From contig NZ_JAVIZT010000001.1 in assembly GCF_031453615.1 (NCBI RefSeq), forward strand, positions 2,852,001 through 2,916,000: DNA of 64,000 nucleotides. The letters are read 5' to 3'. Shown here one piece after another: positions 8,408 through 16,668 of this stretch. The translations under genes and the position numbers were made by a program. The DNA is from Microbacterium sp. SORGH_AS_0428 (GTDB lineage Bacteria > Actinomycetota > Actinomycetes > Actinomycetales > Microbacteriaceae). The stretch's first letter is position 1, and the number at the start of each line of letters is the position of its first letter. A model generated the notes under the pieces. It had not been told where the DNA came from. It saw only the letters and a program-made list of their open reading frames with translations, and did not search any database.

Positions 8408-9526
8408 TCAGAGGCGCTCGAGGGTGTAGTCGATGCTGCGCGTCAGCTGGCGCACGTCGTCGGGATCGATCGAGGTGAACGTCGCCACCCGCAGCTGGTT
8501 GCGGCCGAGCTTGCGGTACGGCTCCGTGTCGACGATGCCATTCGCGCGCAGGCTCGCGGCCACGGCCGCCGCATCCACGCTCTCGTCGAAGTCGATCGTG
8601 ACGACCACGGGGGAGCGATCGGCGACGTCGGCGACGAAGGGCGTCGCGACGCTCGAGGCCTCGGCCCAGTCGTAGAGCACCTGCGACGACTCCGCGGTGC
8701 GTGCAGCCGCCCAGCCCAGGCCGCCGTTGCCGTTGATCCAGCGCACCTGCTCATCGAGCAGCACCAGCGTCGACAGTGCGGGGGTGTTGAGCGTCTGCTG
8801 CAGGCGGGAGTTGTCGAGCGCGTTCTTGAGGCTCAGGAACTCCGGGATGTAGCGACCGGATGCGGCGATGCGTTCGATGCGCTCGATCGCCGCGGGTGAG
8901 ACCGCCGCGAAGAACAGGCCGCCGTCGGAGCCGAGGTTCTTCTGCGGGGCGAAGTAGTAGACATCGGTCTCGGCGACGTCGAAGTCGATGCCGCCCGCCG
9001 CGCTCGTCGCGTCGATCACCGTCAGCGCGCCGGCGCCGGCGTCGGCGGCGACGCGGGCGATGCGCGTGGCGACACCCGTCGAGGTCTCGTTATGCGGCCA
9101 GGCGTACACGTCGACGCCCTCCACGGCCTCGGGCGACGCGCTCGTGCCGGGTTCGGCTTTGCGGACGTCGGGCGCCTGCAGCCACGGTGCGGCCGCGGCC
9201 GCGGCGAACTTGCCGCCGAACTCGCCGAACACCAGGTTCTGCGCGCGGTTCTCGATGAGGCCGAAGGCGGCCGCATCCCAGAAAGCGGTCGATCCGCCGT
9301 TGCCGACGACGATCTCGTACCCCTCGGGCAGGCGCAGCAGCGCCGCGAGGCCCTCCCGCACACTCGCGACGAGGTTCTTCACGGGAGCCTGGCGATGCGA
9401 GGTGCCCAGCAGCGACGAACCGCGCTCGGCCAGAGCAGCGACCTGCTCCGGGCGGATCTTCGAGGGGCCGCATCCGAAGCGGCCGTCGGCGGGCAGGATC
9501 TCGCGAGGGAGCACGACGTGGGACAT
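8408..9526 (-). CDS. serC: Phosphoserine aminotransferase
   Basis: The 372-residue protein matches the actinobacterial SerC type, a PLP-dependent class V aminotransferase that makes 3-phosphoserine from 3-phosphohydroxypyruvate and glutamate in serine synthesis. The conserved N-terminal DGRFGCGPSKIR is present, the probable PLP lysine lies in YYFAPQKNLGSDGG, and TSAAGGIDFD precedes it. The length is as expected. The start at 9526 gives MSHVVLPREILPADGRFG. It is divergent from the DtxR-family gene. Confidence 0.95.
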   Translation of the reverse strand: MSHVVLPREILPADGRFGCGPSKIRPEQVAALAERGSSLLGTSHRQAPVKNLVASVREGLAALLRLPEGYEIVVGNGGSTAFWDAAAFGLIENRAQNLVFGEFGGKFAAAAAAPWLQAPDVRKAEPGTSASPEAVEGVDVYAWPHNETSTGVATRIARVAADAGAGALTVIDATSAAGGIDFDVAETDVYYFAPQKNLGSDGGLFFAAVSPAAIERIERIAASGRYIPEFLSLKNALDNSRLQQTLNTPALSTLVLLDEQVRWINGNGGLGWAAARTAESSQVLYDWAEASSVATPFVADVADRSPVVVTIDFDESVDAAAVAASLRANGIVDTEPYRKLGRNQLRVATFTSIDPDDVRQLTRSIDYTLERL

Positions 9527-9623
9527 GGCTCGATTCTAGGGGCGTGCTCGCCGCCGACCGCCGTGACCATCGTCACGTTGGATAGGCTTTCTTCGGGCCC
9601 CCTATGACTTCGAGGACACGTTC

Positions 9624-10325
9624 ATGACCGATCTGATCGACACGACAGAGATGTATCTGCGCACCATCCTCGAGCTCGAGGAGGAGAACATCGTTCCGTT
9701 GCGTGCACGCATCAGCGAACGCCTCGGTCACTCCGGCCCGACCGTCTCGCAGACCGTCGGGCGGATGGAGCGCGACGGCCTCGTCATCGTCTCCGACGAT
9801 CGCTCGCTGGAGTTGACGGGCGCCGGCCGGCAGAAGGCCGTCGACGTCATGCGCAAGCACCGCCTCGCGGAGCGTCTGCTCAGCGACGTGATCGGGCTCG
9901 ACTGGGCGTACGTCCACGAAGAGGCCTGCCGCTGGGAGCACGTCATGAGCGAGCAGGTCGAGCGTCGGCTCGTCGAGTTGCTCGGACACCCCACCGAGTC
10001 GCCCTACGGCAACCCCATCCCGGGCCTGGACCAGCTGGGCGACCTGCCCAGCTCCACGTTCGAAGAGGGCGTCGTCGGCCTCGTCCGCAAGCTCGACGCC
10101 GAGGGCGGCCCGATCGCCGGCACCGTGCGTCGCCTTGCCGAGCCCGCCCAGGTCGACCCCGAGCTCCTGCAGCAGCTGCGGGCCGCCGGCGTGGTCCCCG
10201 GTGCCGCCGGATCGTTCCAGTACAACGAGGGCTACGTCCTCGTGCAGATGGACGGTTCGGATGAGGGGCTGGAGCTCCCGGTCGAGGTCGCCGGCCACAT
10301 CTTCCTCGTCGCCGACGCCCGCTGA
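9624..10325 (+). CDS. DtxR/IdeR-family metal-dependent regulator
   Basis: This 233-residue protein has the three DtxR parts: an N-terminal winged helix (recognition helix GPTVSQTVGRMERDGLV), a dimerisation/metal domain, and a C-terminal SH3-like domain. Metal ligands can be matched to DtxR: Met10 in TTEMYLRTI, the H and E in KHRLAERLL, and the C-x2-E-H cluster in EEACRWEH. It should repress iron-uptake genes when loaded with Fe(II) (or act on manganese genes, as MntR/TroR relatives do). The cysteine form of the site favours the iron-type DtxR/IdeR. It starts with ATG at 9624 after a short intergenic region shared with serC. Confidence 0.93.
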   Translation: MTDLIDTTEMYLRTILELEEENIVPLRARISERLGHSGPTVSQTVGRMERDGLVIVSDDRSLELTGAGRQKAVDVMRKHRLAERLLSDVIGLDWAYVHEEACRWEHVMSEQVERRLVELLGHPTESPYGNPIPGLDQLGDLPSSTFEEGVVGLVRKLDAEGGPIAGTVRRLAEPAQVDPELLQQLRAAGVVPGAAGSFQYNEGYVLVQMDGSDEGLELPVEVAGHIFLVADAR

Positions 10326-10524
10326 GAGCTGCTCTCCACAGCCCGTCGGGGTATTGATCCGGCCGCCGCCGGCGTGACTTATTCGTTACCTTCGGGTAGC
10401 CTCGGACAGTCCGCAGGTGAGAAGCCCACCGATGGATCCCGCACGGATTGCCTCTCCGGCTCGTCGTCCGTGTGGTGCAACCCGCATATCGTGCCCCGAC
10501 ATCGAGTGCCGACGAGCCAGCGCC
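10326..10524 (+). other. 200-base leader upstream of the M23 peptidase gene
   Basis: No gene is visible here. The leader is long for this genome and contains several short complementary blocks around 10390-10445, so a structured 5' untranslated region is possible. Cell-wall hydrolase genes in actinobacteria often carry c-di-AMP riboswitches in this place, but I could not match the conserved ydaO elements by eye and make no such call. Confidence 0.3.
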
Positions 10525-11436
10525 ATGAGCGCGGAGGCGCCGGAGGATGATTTGGCTGAACAGAACGACGATTCGTCGGCAGGCGCGCCCGAGGCCGCCG
10601 CGAATCCCGTGACCAGTCGCCGCAGCATGCGCGAACTGGCTCGCACCGCCCAGGGTCAGGTGACCCGCACCAAGACCGCAGTCGTACGCGCCGCACGCCC
10701 GGCCCGCGCCGGCCGCAGCTTCCGCAAGCCCCTGCGCAGCGTCGTGATCCTCAGCATGGTCGGTGGTCTCGTCGCGACCGTCGCCCTTCCCGCCTACGCC
10801 GCGTTCAACGGCGGTACAGATGCGGCGACCATCGAGCAGGTGGCGGCAGAGAACCCGCAGTCGCTCGTCGTCGCCTCCACCGTCACCTCGGCGGGTCTCG
10901 ACCGCGGCAGCTATGCGGCGACCACGCCCGAAGAGGTCGAGAAGAAGAAGGCCGCCGAAGCCGCCGCCGCGCGCATCGCCGCCGCCGGTTCCGCCGCCTC
11001 GTTCTCCGCCGCCAACATCGACCTGAACATGGTCGCCCCCGGCAGCGGTGCCGTGCGTTGGCCGCTCGACATGTCGCAGATCCGCGTCGGTCGCGGATTC
11101 GGAGCCGACGGCTATCACCAGGGCGTCGACCTGCTCGGCGCGGCCGGTACCCCCGAGTTCGCCGCCGCCGCAGGAACCGTGCGCGTCGCCGGCTGGTACT
11201 ACGGCTACGGCTACGCGGTCGTGCTCGACAGCGTGATCAACGGCCAGAGCGTCACCACCCTGTACGGCCACATGACCCAGACTCTGGTGAACCCGGGCGA
11301 CTACGTCGAGGCCGGCCAGATCATCGGCCTGATGGGAAGCACCGGCTCCTCCACCGCCAACCACCTCCACTTCGAGGTGCGCATCGGCGGCGGCCTGGTC
11401 GATCCCTACGCCTGGCTGCAGGCCAACGCGGGCTGA
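10525..11436 (+). CDS. M23-family cell-wall metallopeptidase
   Basis: The product has a basic cytoplasmic N-terminus, a signal/anchor segment at about residues 72-95 (VVILSMVGGLVATVALPAYA), a linker rich in Ala and Lys, and a C-terminal LytM/M23 domain. The zinc ligands are visible as HQGVD (HxxxD type) and HLHFEV (HxH). Such enzymes cut peptidoglycan cross-bridges outside the membrane. I chose the ATG at 10525 because it gives a normal anchor-type N-terminus; the frame is open to 10417 and earlier starts (10432) are possible. A long leader precedes it. Confidence 0.88.
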   Translation: MSAEAPEDDLAEQNDDSSAGAPEAAANPVTSRRSMRELARTAQGQVTRTKTAVVRAARPARAGRSFRKPLRSVVILSMVGGLVATVALPAYAAFNGGTDAATIEQVAAENPQSLVVASTVTSAGLDRGSYAATTPEEVEKKKAAEAAAARIAAAGSAASFSAANIDLNMVAPGSGAVRWPLDMSQIRVGRGFGADGYHQGVDLLGAAGTPEFAAAAGTVRVAGWYYGYGYAVVLDSVINGQSVTTLYGHMTQTLVNPGDYVEAGQIIGLMGSTGSSTANHLHFEVRIGGGLVDPYAWLQANAG

Positions 11437-11628
11437 CCCCGACACGATTCCGAGAGTTCATCAAGCACGCGTCCCGGGCGCGTCGCGGTGGGCTACCCTG
11501 AGGGCACGACGCTGAGAGAAGCGGAGGGCGCCGATGGGCAGTTCGCCACGCATCCGAACCATGGATGCGCTCGGTCTGCTCGTCCTTCGGCATCACGTGA
11601 CCGACACTCACGGGTTTCCCGTGCGTTC
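11437..11628 (+). ncRNA. Possible small RNA region before a strong terminator
   Basis: No convincing protein gene is seen between the M23 gene and the terminator at 11629. The segment contains a TACCCT box at about 11493-11498 that could be a -10 element, a short palindromic pair (GCATCC…GGATGC near 11550-11566) and ends in a typical intrinsic terminator. This is the layout expected of a ~160-base small RNA, but it may equally be the untranslated 3' end of the M23 transcript. No named RNA family was recognised. Confidence 0.25.
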
Positions 11629-11660
11629 AAGGCGCTGTCTATGAGACAGCGCCTTTTTTC
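11629..11660 (+). terminator. Rho-independent terminator with T-tract
   Basis: A 12-bp perfect stem (AAGGCGCTGTCT) with an ATGA loop is followed by six Ts. It is the most classical intrinsic terminator in the window. It ends whatever is transcribed from 11437-11628 or from the M23 gene. Confidence 0.85.
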
Positions 11661-11735
11661 ATGCCTCCGCACCCCCGATGCGTCCATCGAATCGAATATC
11701 CGCGAAGCCGTCCGGGCCATTCGAGAGGACAGGGA

Positions 11736-12233
11736 ATGCGCACACTGGTGCTGAACGCCGGCTACGAGCCATTGGCCGTCGTCTCCTTCAAGCGAGCACT
11801 CGTGCTCGTCATGAACGAGAAGGCGACCATCGTCGAACGCGTCGAGGACGTGCCCATCTGGGGGACGACGCAGATCTATGACCGGCCCGCGGTCATCATC
11901 CTCACCCGCTACGTGCGCATACCGAATGTGCGCAACGTGCCGGTCACCCGCCGGGGCGTGCTGCGCCGCGACGGGCACCGTTGCGCCTACTGCGGGAAGG
12001 CCGCATCCACCATCGACCATGTGCTGCCGCGTTCCCGCGGCGGGCGCGACACCTGGCAGAACCTGGTGGCGTGCTGCCTGCGCTGCAACAACGTCAAGGG
12101 GGATCGCACGCCGCAGGAGATGTCGTGGACGCTGCGGCTCGTGCCGGATGTGCCCCACGGTTCGGGCTGGAGCGTGCGCGGGACCGAGCGGGCCGATCCG
12201 CGGTGGGAGCCGTACCTGGCGCTCGCCGCCTGA
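11736..12233 (+). CDS. HNH endonuclease
   Basis: The 165-residue protein belongs to the common actinobacterial HNH family. It begins MRTLVLNAGYEPL, carries two zinc-binding CxxC pairs (CAYCG and CCLRCN) and the HNH core: DHVLPRSRGG and the N in CNNVKGDRT. The start at 11736 is preceded by AGGACAGGGA. The cellular role of this chromosomal family is not known; it is a stand-alone enzyme, not part of a visible restriction system. Confidence 0.92.
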   Translation: MRTLVLNAGYEPLAVVSFKRALVLVMNEKATIVERVEDVPIWGTTQIYDRPAVIILTRYVRIPNVRNVPVTRRGVLRRDGHRCAYCGKAASTIDHVLPRSRGGRDTWQNLVACCLRCNNVKGDRTPQEMSWTLRLVPDVPHGSGWSVRGTERADPRWEPYLALAA

Positions 12234-12239
12234 GCCCTC

Positions 12240-12737
12240 CTACCGCTCGAGCCGCTCGCTCCAGTGCTGCAGGATGCGGGCGAGCTGCTCCGCATCCGGC
12301 GCGTCCAGCATCGCGACCAGTCGATGTTCGTTGGCGATGTGGGCGGTGAACGCGTCGTCGATCAGCGCGCGTCCCGAAGCGGTCAGCGCGACCAGGCGGC
12401 GCCTGCCGTCGGCATCGGACCCGGAGCGCGTGACGAGGCCACGCTCGACGAGGCGGTCGACGCGTTTGGTGAGCCCGCCCGAGGTGACCATGGTGTGCTC
12501 GGCCAGCTCGCCGGCAGGTCTGCTGTGGGGCGCGCCTGCCCGCCGGAGTGAGGCGAGCAGGTCGAACTCCGCCTCGGTGAGCCCGAAGCGGGCGTAGACC
12601 GCGGTGAGCTCGCGGGTGAGAGCCAGGCCCACGCGGTGGATGCGGCCGATCACGCCCTGGGGGGAGGGGTCGAGATCTGGGCGCTCTCGTCGCCAGTCGT
12701 CCTGGATGCGGCTGACGCGATCCTCGGTTCCGCTCAT
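12240..12737 (-). CDS. MarR-family transcriptional regulator
   Basis: This 165-residue winged-helix protein shows the MarR layout: a helical dimerisation part, the HTH (GLTEAEFDLLASLRRAG … PAGELAEHTMVTSGGLTKRVDRL) and the wing with DGRRRLVALTASG. The start at 12737 is ATG directly beside two perfect palindromes shared with the divergent transporter gene. It most likely represses itself and the EamA exporter gene and releases on binding an exported small molecule. The longer open frame would translate the operators and is unlikely. Confidence 0.92.
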   Translation of the reverse strand: MSGTEDRVSRIQDDWRRERPDLDPSPQGVIGRIHRVGLALTRELTAVYARFGLTEAEFDLLASLRRAGAPHSRPAGELAEHTMVTSGGLTKRVDRLVERGLVTRSGSDADGRRRLVALTASGRALIDDAFTAHIANEHRLVAMLDAPDAEQLARILQHWSERLER

Positions 12738-12750
12738 GCGACCACGATAT

Positions 12751-12784
12751 CTTCCATGGAAGGTAGTATTTCCTTCCATGGAAG
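12751..12784. promoter_or_regulatory. Twin palindromic operator of the MarR/EamA pair
   Basis: The 12-bp palindrome CTTCCATGGAAG occurs twice, at 12751-12762 and 12773-12784, with centres 22 bp apart (two helical turns). The second copy contains the ATG start codon of the EamA gene. Position between divergent regulator and transporter genes strongly suggests the MarR binding site. The extended match (TATCTTCCATGGAAG and CTTCCATGGAAGATA) is symmetrical around the pair. Confidence 0.88.
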
Positions 12785-13713
12785 ATAAATGGCGACGGTG
12801 GATCCTCGTCACCGCGATCGCACCGATCGCCTGGGGCAGTACCTATGTCGTGACCCGGCACCTGTTGCCGCCCGATGTCCCGCTGTGGGGCGCTGTCATC
12901 CGATGCCTGCCCGCGGGACTGCTCGTGCTGCTGTTCGCCCGCCGGCTGCCGCGCGGCTCGTGGTGGTGGCGGTCGCTGCTGCTGGGCCTCTTGAACGTCG
13001 GCGGCTTCAGCGTGCTGATCTACATCGTCGGCCAGCGGCTTCCCTCGAGCCTGGCGGCGACCCTCATGTCCACCTCCGCGGCGTGCATCATGCTCTTCGC
13101 CTGGGCGCTGCTGGGGCAGCGGCCGCGCCTCGCCGCTGCGCTGGGGGCGGCCGTCGGGATCGCGGGTGTCGTGCTCATGCTCGGCGTCGGCGCGGGGTCG
13201 GTCGATCCGTGGGGCATCGCCGCCTCGCTGGGGGCCATGGTCGCCTCCTCCTTCGGGTTCGTGCTCACCTCGCGCTGGGGGCAGGGCGTGCCGGCCCTCG
13301 CGATGACGTCGTGGCAGCTCTTGGCGGGCTCCGTCGTCCTCGTGCCCGTCGCGCTGGTCGTCGAGGGGCCGCCCCCGCAGCTCACGCCCGAGGGCTTCGT
13401 CGGGTTCGCCTACGTCATGCTCATCGGTACGGCGGTGGCCTACGCGGCCTGGTTCGCCGGTCTGCAGCGGCTGCCCGCCGCCGCGGTCGGTCTCGTCGGG
13501 CTGCTGAATCCGGTCACCGGCGTCGTGCTGGGGGTCGTGCTCGCGGGGGAGTCGTTCGGTCCGGCGCAGGTGGTCGGGCTCGCTCTCGTGCTCGGCGGCG
13601 TGGTGTGGGGCGTGCTGCCGCATCGCCGACGCGTGCTGCGGCAGGAATCGGTCGTCGGTCGGCAGTCGGGTGAGGCGCCGCAGCGGGCGTCGCGTGGTGG
13701 GATGAAGGCATGA
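12778..13713 (+). CDS. EamA-family transporter (DMT superfamily)
   Basis: The 311-residue protein has about ten hydrophobic segments in two EamA repeats, starting with IAPIAWGSTYVVTRHLLPP, the usual first helix of this family, and ending in an Arg-rich cytoplasmic tail. DMT proteins export or take up small metabolites. The ATG at 12778 lies within the operator palindrome; MEDKWRRWILV is the natural N-terminus. Control by the divergent MarR gene is inferred. It overlaps the isochorismatase gene by ATGA, so both may form one regulated unit. Confidence 0.9.
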   Translation: MEDKWRRWILVTAIAPIAWGSTYVVTRHLLPPDVPLWGAVIRCLPAGLLVLLFARRLPRGSWWWRSLLLGLLNVGGFSVLIYIVGQRLPSSLAATLMSTSAACIMLFAWALLGQRPRLAAALGAAVGIAGVVLMLGVGAGSVDPWGIAASLGAMVASSFGFVLTSRWGQGVPALAMTSWQLLAGSVVLVPVALVVEGPPPQLTPEGFVGFAYVMLIGTAVAYAAWFAGLQRLPAAAVGLVGLLNPVTGVVLGVVLAGESFGPAQVVGLALVLGGVVWGVLPHRRRVLRQESVVGRQSGEAPQRASRGGMKA

Positions 13714-14303
13714 CGCGCGCGCTCGTGGTGATCGACATGCAGAAGGGGTTCGACGACCTGGAGTTCTGGGGGCCGACGGCGAACCCGCAGTGCGAGCAGA
13801 ACGTCGCCGCGCTGTTGCGGTACGCCGACCTCGAGGGCATCCCGGTCGTCGTGGTCCGCCACGACTCTCGCAGCGAGACATCTGTGCTGCATCCGTCTGC
13901 CGCCGGCAACGCGCTCGTCGATGTCGTCGGCCGCGCCCCGGCCGCGCTGCTGATCACCAAGAGCGTGAACTCCGCGTTCTACGGCGACCCCGACCTGCAT
14001 GCCTGGTTGCAGGAGCGGGGGATAGGGGAGCTGCTGATCTGCGGCATCCAGACCAACATGTGCGTCGAGACGACCGCGCGCATGGCCGGCAACCTCGGGT
14101 ACGACACCACGGTGGTGTGGGATGCGACCCGCACCTTCGATCTCGATGCCGAGATCAGCGGCATGGGGCGCGTGACGCGAACGGCGGCGGAGATCATGGC
14201 GACCACGGCCCTCGTCCTTCAGCAAGGCGGGTTCGCCCGCATCCGGACGACGGCCGAGATCGTCGGATCCGAGCGACGTGTGCACGATCGATCGCTGGCC
14301 TGA
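13710..14303 (+). CDS. Isochorismatase-family cysteine hydrolase
   Basis: The 197-residue protein carries the family triad: Asp in LVVIDMQKGF, Lys in LITKSVNSAFYG, and the nucleophilic Cys in GIQTNMCVETTARMAG. Relatives hydrolyse amides or vinyl ethers such as nicotinamide, N-carbamoyl compounds or isochorismate; the substrate cannot be told here. It is translationally coupled to the EamA transporter, so it might act on the same compound. Confidence 0.9.
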   Translation: MTRALVVIDMQKGFDDLEFWGPTANPQCEQNVAALLRYADLEGIPVVVVRHDSRSETSVLHPSAAGNALVDVVGRAPAALLITKSVNSAFYGDPDLHAWLQERGIGELLICGIQTNMCVETTARMAGNLGYDTTVVWDATRTFDLDAEISGMGRVTRTAAEIMATTALVLQQGGFARIRTTAEIVGSERRVHDRSLA

Positions 14304-14421
14304 TGTCCCAGGCGGCACGTAGGGTGCCGCCTGCCCCACTCCTCGTGCAGACGTCGCGGGTCTGCGCGCGAAGGGGATGTCCGAACTCGTTCGTATCTTC
14401 GAATCTGACATTGAAGAACTA

Positions 14422-14433
14422 GAACATCCGTTC
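14422..14433. promoter_or_regulatory. LexA (SOS) box upstream of imuA'
   Basis: GAACATCCGTTC fits the actinobacterial/Gram-positive SOS box GAAC-N4-GTTC, and the palindrome extends to CTAGAACATCCGTTCTAG (14419-14436). It ends 10 bases before the GTG start of imuA', so LexA binding would block the promoter. The whole imuA'-imuB-dnaE2 operon is therefore expected to be damage inducible. Confidence 0.9.
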
Positions 14434-14445
14434 TAGCCTGTCGGA

Positions 14446-15129
14446 GTGAAGGTGATCGTGCGAGAAGACGCCGTGGGTGAGGTCCATCGCCTCCGCGCGC
14501 AGCTCGAGCGCGTTCAAGGCCGGCGGATGGATGCGGCCGTGCGGCCGGTGCACCCGGCGCTGGCCGAGCTCCTTCCCGGCGGGGGGCTGCGTGCCGGCTC
14601 CGCCTATACGGTCGCCCCCTCGACGTCGTTGCTGCTCTCGCTGCTCGCCCGTCCCTCGCGCGAGGGGGCGTGGTGCGCGGCCGTGGGGATGCCGGAGCTG
14701 GGCGCCGAGGCCGCGGCGGGGCTGGGGGTCGCGCTCGAGCGCCTCGTCCTCGTCCCCGAGCCCGGCCCGCGCTGGCTGGCCGTGGCCGCGACCCTCGCCG
14801 AGGTCATGCCGGTGGTCGCCGTGCGCCCGGCCGGCGCGGTCTCGGATGCCGAGGCCTCCCGCTTCATGGCCCGACTGCGCGACCGCGGGGCAAGCCTTCT
14901 GGTGCAGGGGGTCTGGCCGCAGGCGGAGGCCGCGCTGCAGATCGTCGATTCCCAGTGGGACGGACTCGGCGACGGCTACGGCTACCTGTCGTCGCGCACG
15001 GTGACGATCGCCGTGCAGTCGCGCCGCTCTCCCGTGCCCCGGCGGGCGCGTCTCATGCTTCCCGATCGCGACGGCGCCCTCACTGCCGTCGCTCCCGCAG
15101 CTCCCGTGCCCATGAGGGCGGTGGGCTAG
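14446..15129 (+). CDS. imuA': ImuA' accessory protein of the mutasome
   Basis: This 227-residue protein lies first in the classic imuA'-imuB-dnaE2 cassette. It has the RecA-like beginning of ImuA' proteins (HPALAELLPGGGLRAGSAYTV) without an intact Walker A, and conserved SRTVTIAVQSRR near the C-terminus. ImuA' is needed together with ImuB and DnaE2 for damage-induced mutagenesis in mycobacteria. The GTG at 14446 was chosen because it directly follows the SOS box. It ends with TAG immediately before the imuB ATG. Confidence 0.9.
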   Translation: MKVIVREDAVGEVHRLRAQLERVQGRRMDAAVRPVHPALAELLPGGGLRAGSAYTVAPSTSLLLSLLARPSREGAWCAAVGMPELGAEAAAGLGVALERLVLVPEPGPRWLAVAATLAEVMPVVAVRPAGAVSDAEASRFMARLRDRGASLLVQGVWPQAEAALQIVDSQWDGLGDGYGYLSSRTVTIAVQSRRSPVPRRARLMLPDRDGALTAVAPAAPVPMRAVG

Positions 15130-16668
15130 ATGCCCGTGCGCGCTCTCGTCGTCTGGATCCCGGACTGGCCGGTGGTCGCCTTCGGACGCGAGAGCGGCGA
15201 GGATGCGGCGGCGGTCGCCGTCGTCGAGAAGAACGTCGTGGTCGCCTGCTCCGCAGCGGCCCGTGCCGACGGGGTGCGCCGTGGCCAGCGTCGTCGCGAC
15301 GCGCAGGGCGCCTGTCCTCGTCTGCAGATCGTGGCGATGGATGCGGCACGAGATCATCGCGCCTTCGCACCGCTCGTGGCGGCGATCGAACGTCTCGCGC
15401 CGCACGTGCAGATCATCCGCCCGGGGCTCTGCGCCCTGAAGGCGCGGGGGCCCGCCCGCTATTACGGCGGCGAAGAGGAGGCGGCGAACGTGCTGCGTGC
15501 GGCGCTGCACGAGGCGGGCGTGAACGATGTCCGCATCGGCATCGCCGACGGCCCTTTCACCGCCGAGCAGGCAGCCCGTGCCGCAACGACCGCCGAGGCG
15601 CCGGTGCGGTGCGTGCCTTCGGGGCTCTCAGGACCGTTCCTCGCGCCCCTGCCTGCCACCCTGCTGCACGACGCCGGTGCCGAGACCTCGCTCGCCTCGC
15701 TGCTGGCGCGACTGGGAATCCACACGCTGGGTGCGTTCGCCGAGCTGCCGACCGACGGCATCCGCGATCGCCTCGGCGAGCAGGGCGTGCGGCTTCAGGC
15801 GCTCGCCGCGGGAGCGGACTCCCGCACGGTGACCCCCCGCGACGTACCGCCCGAGCTCGATCGCGAGGTCGTGTTCGAGCCGCCGGTCGAACTCGCCGAG
15901 CAGGCTGCCTTCGGGATGCGGGTGGCCGCGGAGGAGTTCATCGCGGGTCTCGACGCGCTGCGGCTGGTGTGTACCGAGCTGCGCGTGGAGCTCGAGTCCG
16001 AGCGGGGAGAGCGCAGCGAACGGGTTTGGCTGCATCCGGGAACCTTCGATGCGGCGGCGGTCGTGGACCGGGTGCGCTGGCAGCTCGCCGAGCAGCAGGA
16101 GCTGCGCAGCCCCGTGGCGCGCGTGCGCATCTCACCCGAAGCCGTCGACGACCAGGCTCACCACGTCCCGGGGCTGTTCGGACGGGGAGAGCGCGAGAAG
16201 GTGCACCACGCCCTCTCGCGGGTGCAGGCGATGCTCGGGCATCGGAGCGTTCTGACGCCGGTCATCGCCGGTGGGCGCTGGCTCGACGAGCGACAGGTGA
16301 TGGTGCCCTGGGGTGACCGCGCGATCGCCCCGCGCGACGCGTCGCTGCCCTGGCCGGGGTCGCTGCCGGCGCCGCTGCCGACCACGGTGTTCCCCGAGCC
16401 CCGTCCGGCCGAGGTACGTGATGCCGAGGGCGCCCGCATCCTCGTCGACGAGCGCGGGGCGCTGTCGGGAACGCCCGCCGACATCGCCGTCGGGGGAGTC
16501 CGGCGCGGGGTGCTCTCGTGGGCGGGGCCGTGGACGGTCATCGAACGCGAGTGGGATGCGGCCCGCCGCCGTGTGGCGCACCGGTTCCAGATCGTCGACG
16601 CCGCTCAGGTCGCCTGGCTGCTCGTGCACGAGGACGCTCGCTGGAGCGTCGAGGCGAGGTACGACTGA
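15130..16668 (+). CDS. imuB: ImuB, inactive Y-family DNA polymerase-like protein
   Basis: The 512-residue protein has the Y-family fold order, including a helix-hairpin-helix thumb part (LLARLGIHTLGAFAELP) and little-finger region. The catalytic acidic residues of active Y-family enzymes are missing: the palm motif reads IPDWPVVAF and the usual DE-containing motif reads RPGLCALKARGPARYYGG. This is the known state of ImuB, which acts as the hub linking DnaE2 to the sliding clamp. The gene starts directly after imuA' and overlaps dnaE2 by TGATG. Confidence 0.95.
   Translation: MPVRALVVWIPDWPVVAFGRESGEDAAAVAVVEKNVVVACSAAARADGVRRGQRRRDAQGACPRLQIVAMDAARDHRAFAPLVAAIERLAPHVQIIRPGLCALKARGPARYYGGEEEAANVLRAALHEAGVNDVRIGIADGPFTAEQAARAATTAEAPVRCVPSGLSGPFLAPLPATLLHDAGAETSLASLLARLGIHTLGAFAELPTDGIRDRLGEQGVRLQALAAGADSRTVTPRDVPPELDREVVFEPPVELAEQAAFGMRVAAEEFIAGLDALRLVCTELRVELESERGERSERVWLHPGTFDAAAVVDRVRWQLAEQQELRSPVARVRISPEAVDDQAHHVPGLFGRGEREKVHHALSRVQAMLGHRSVLTPVIAGGRWLDERQVMVPWGDRAIAPRDASLPWPGSLPAPLPTTVFPEPRPAEVRDAEGARILVDERGALSGTPADIAVGGVRRGVLSWAGPWTVIEREWDAARRRVAHRFQIVDAAQVAWLLVHEDARWSVEARYD

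Noticed and set aside
9560..9580. GTGAC-N4-GTCAC palindrome upstream of the DtxR gene as an iron box
   Set aside because: The arms are only five bases and do not match the 19-bp DtxR/IdeR consensus.
10326..10524. c-di-AMP (ydaO) riboswitch before the M23 gene
   Set aside because: The position is suggestive but the conserved riboswitch elements could not be matched; a covariance search (Rfam RF00379) would decide.
13440..14411. 323-codon minus-strand frame opposite the isochorismatase gene
   Set aside because: It is an antisense shadow of a well-recognised enzyme and its product is His/Arg-rich without family features.
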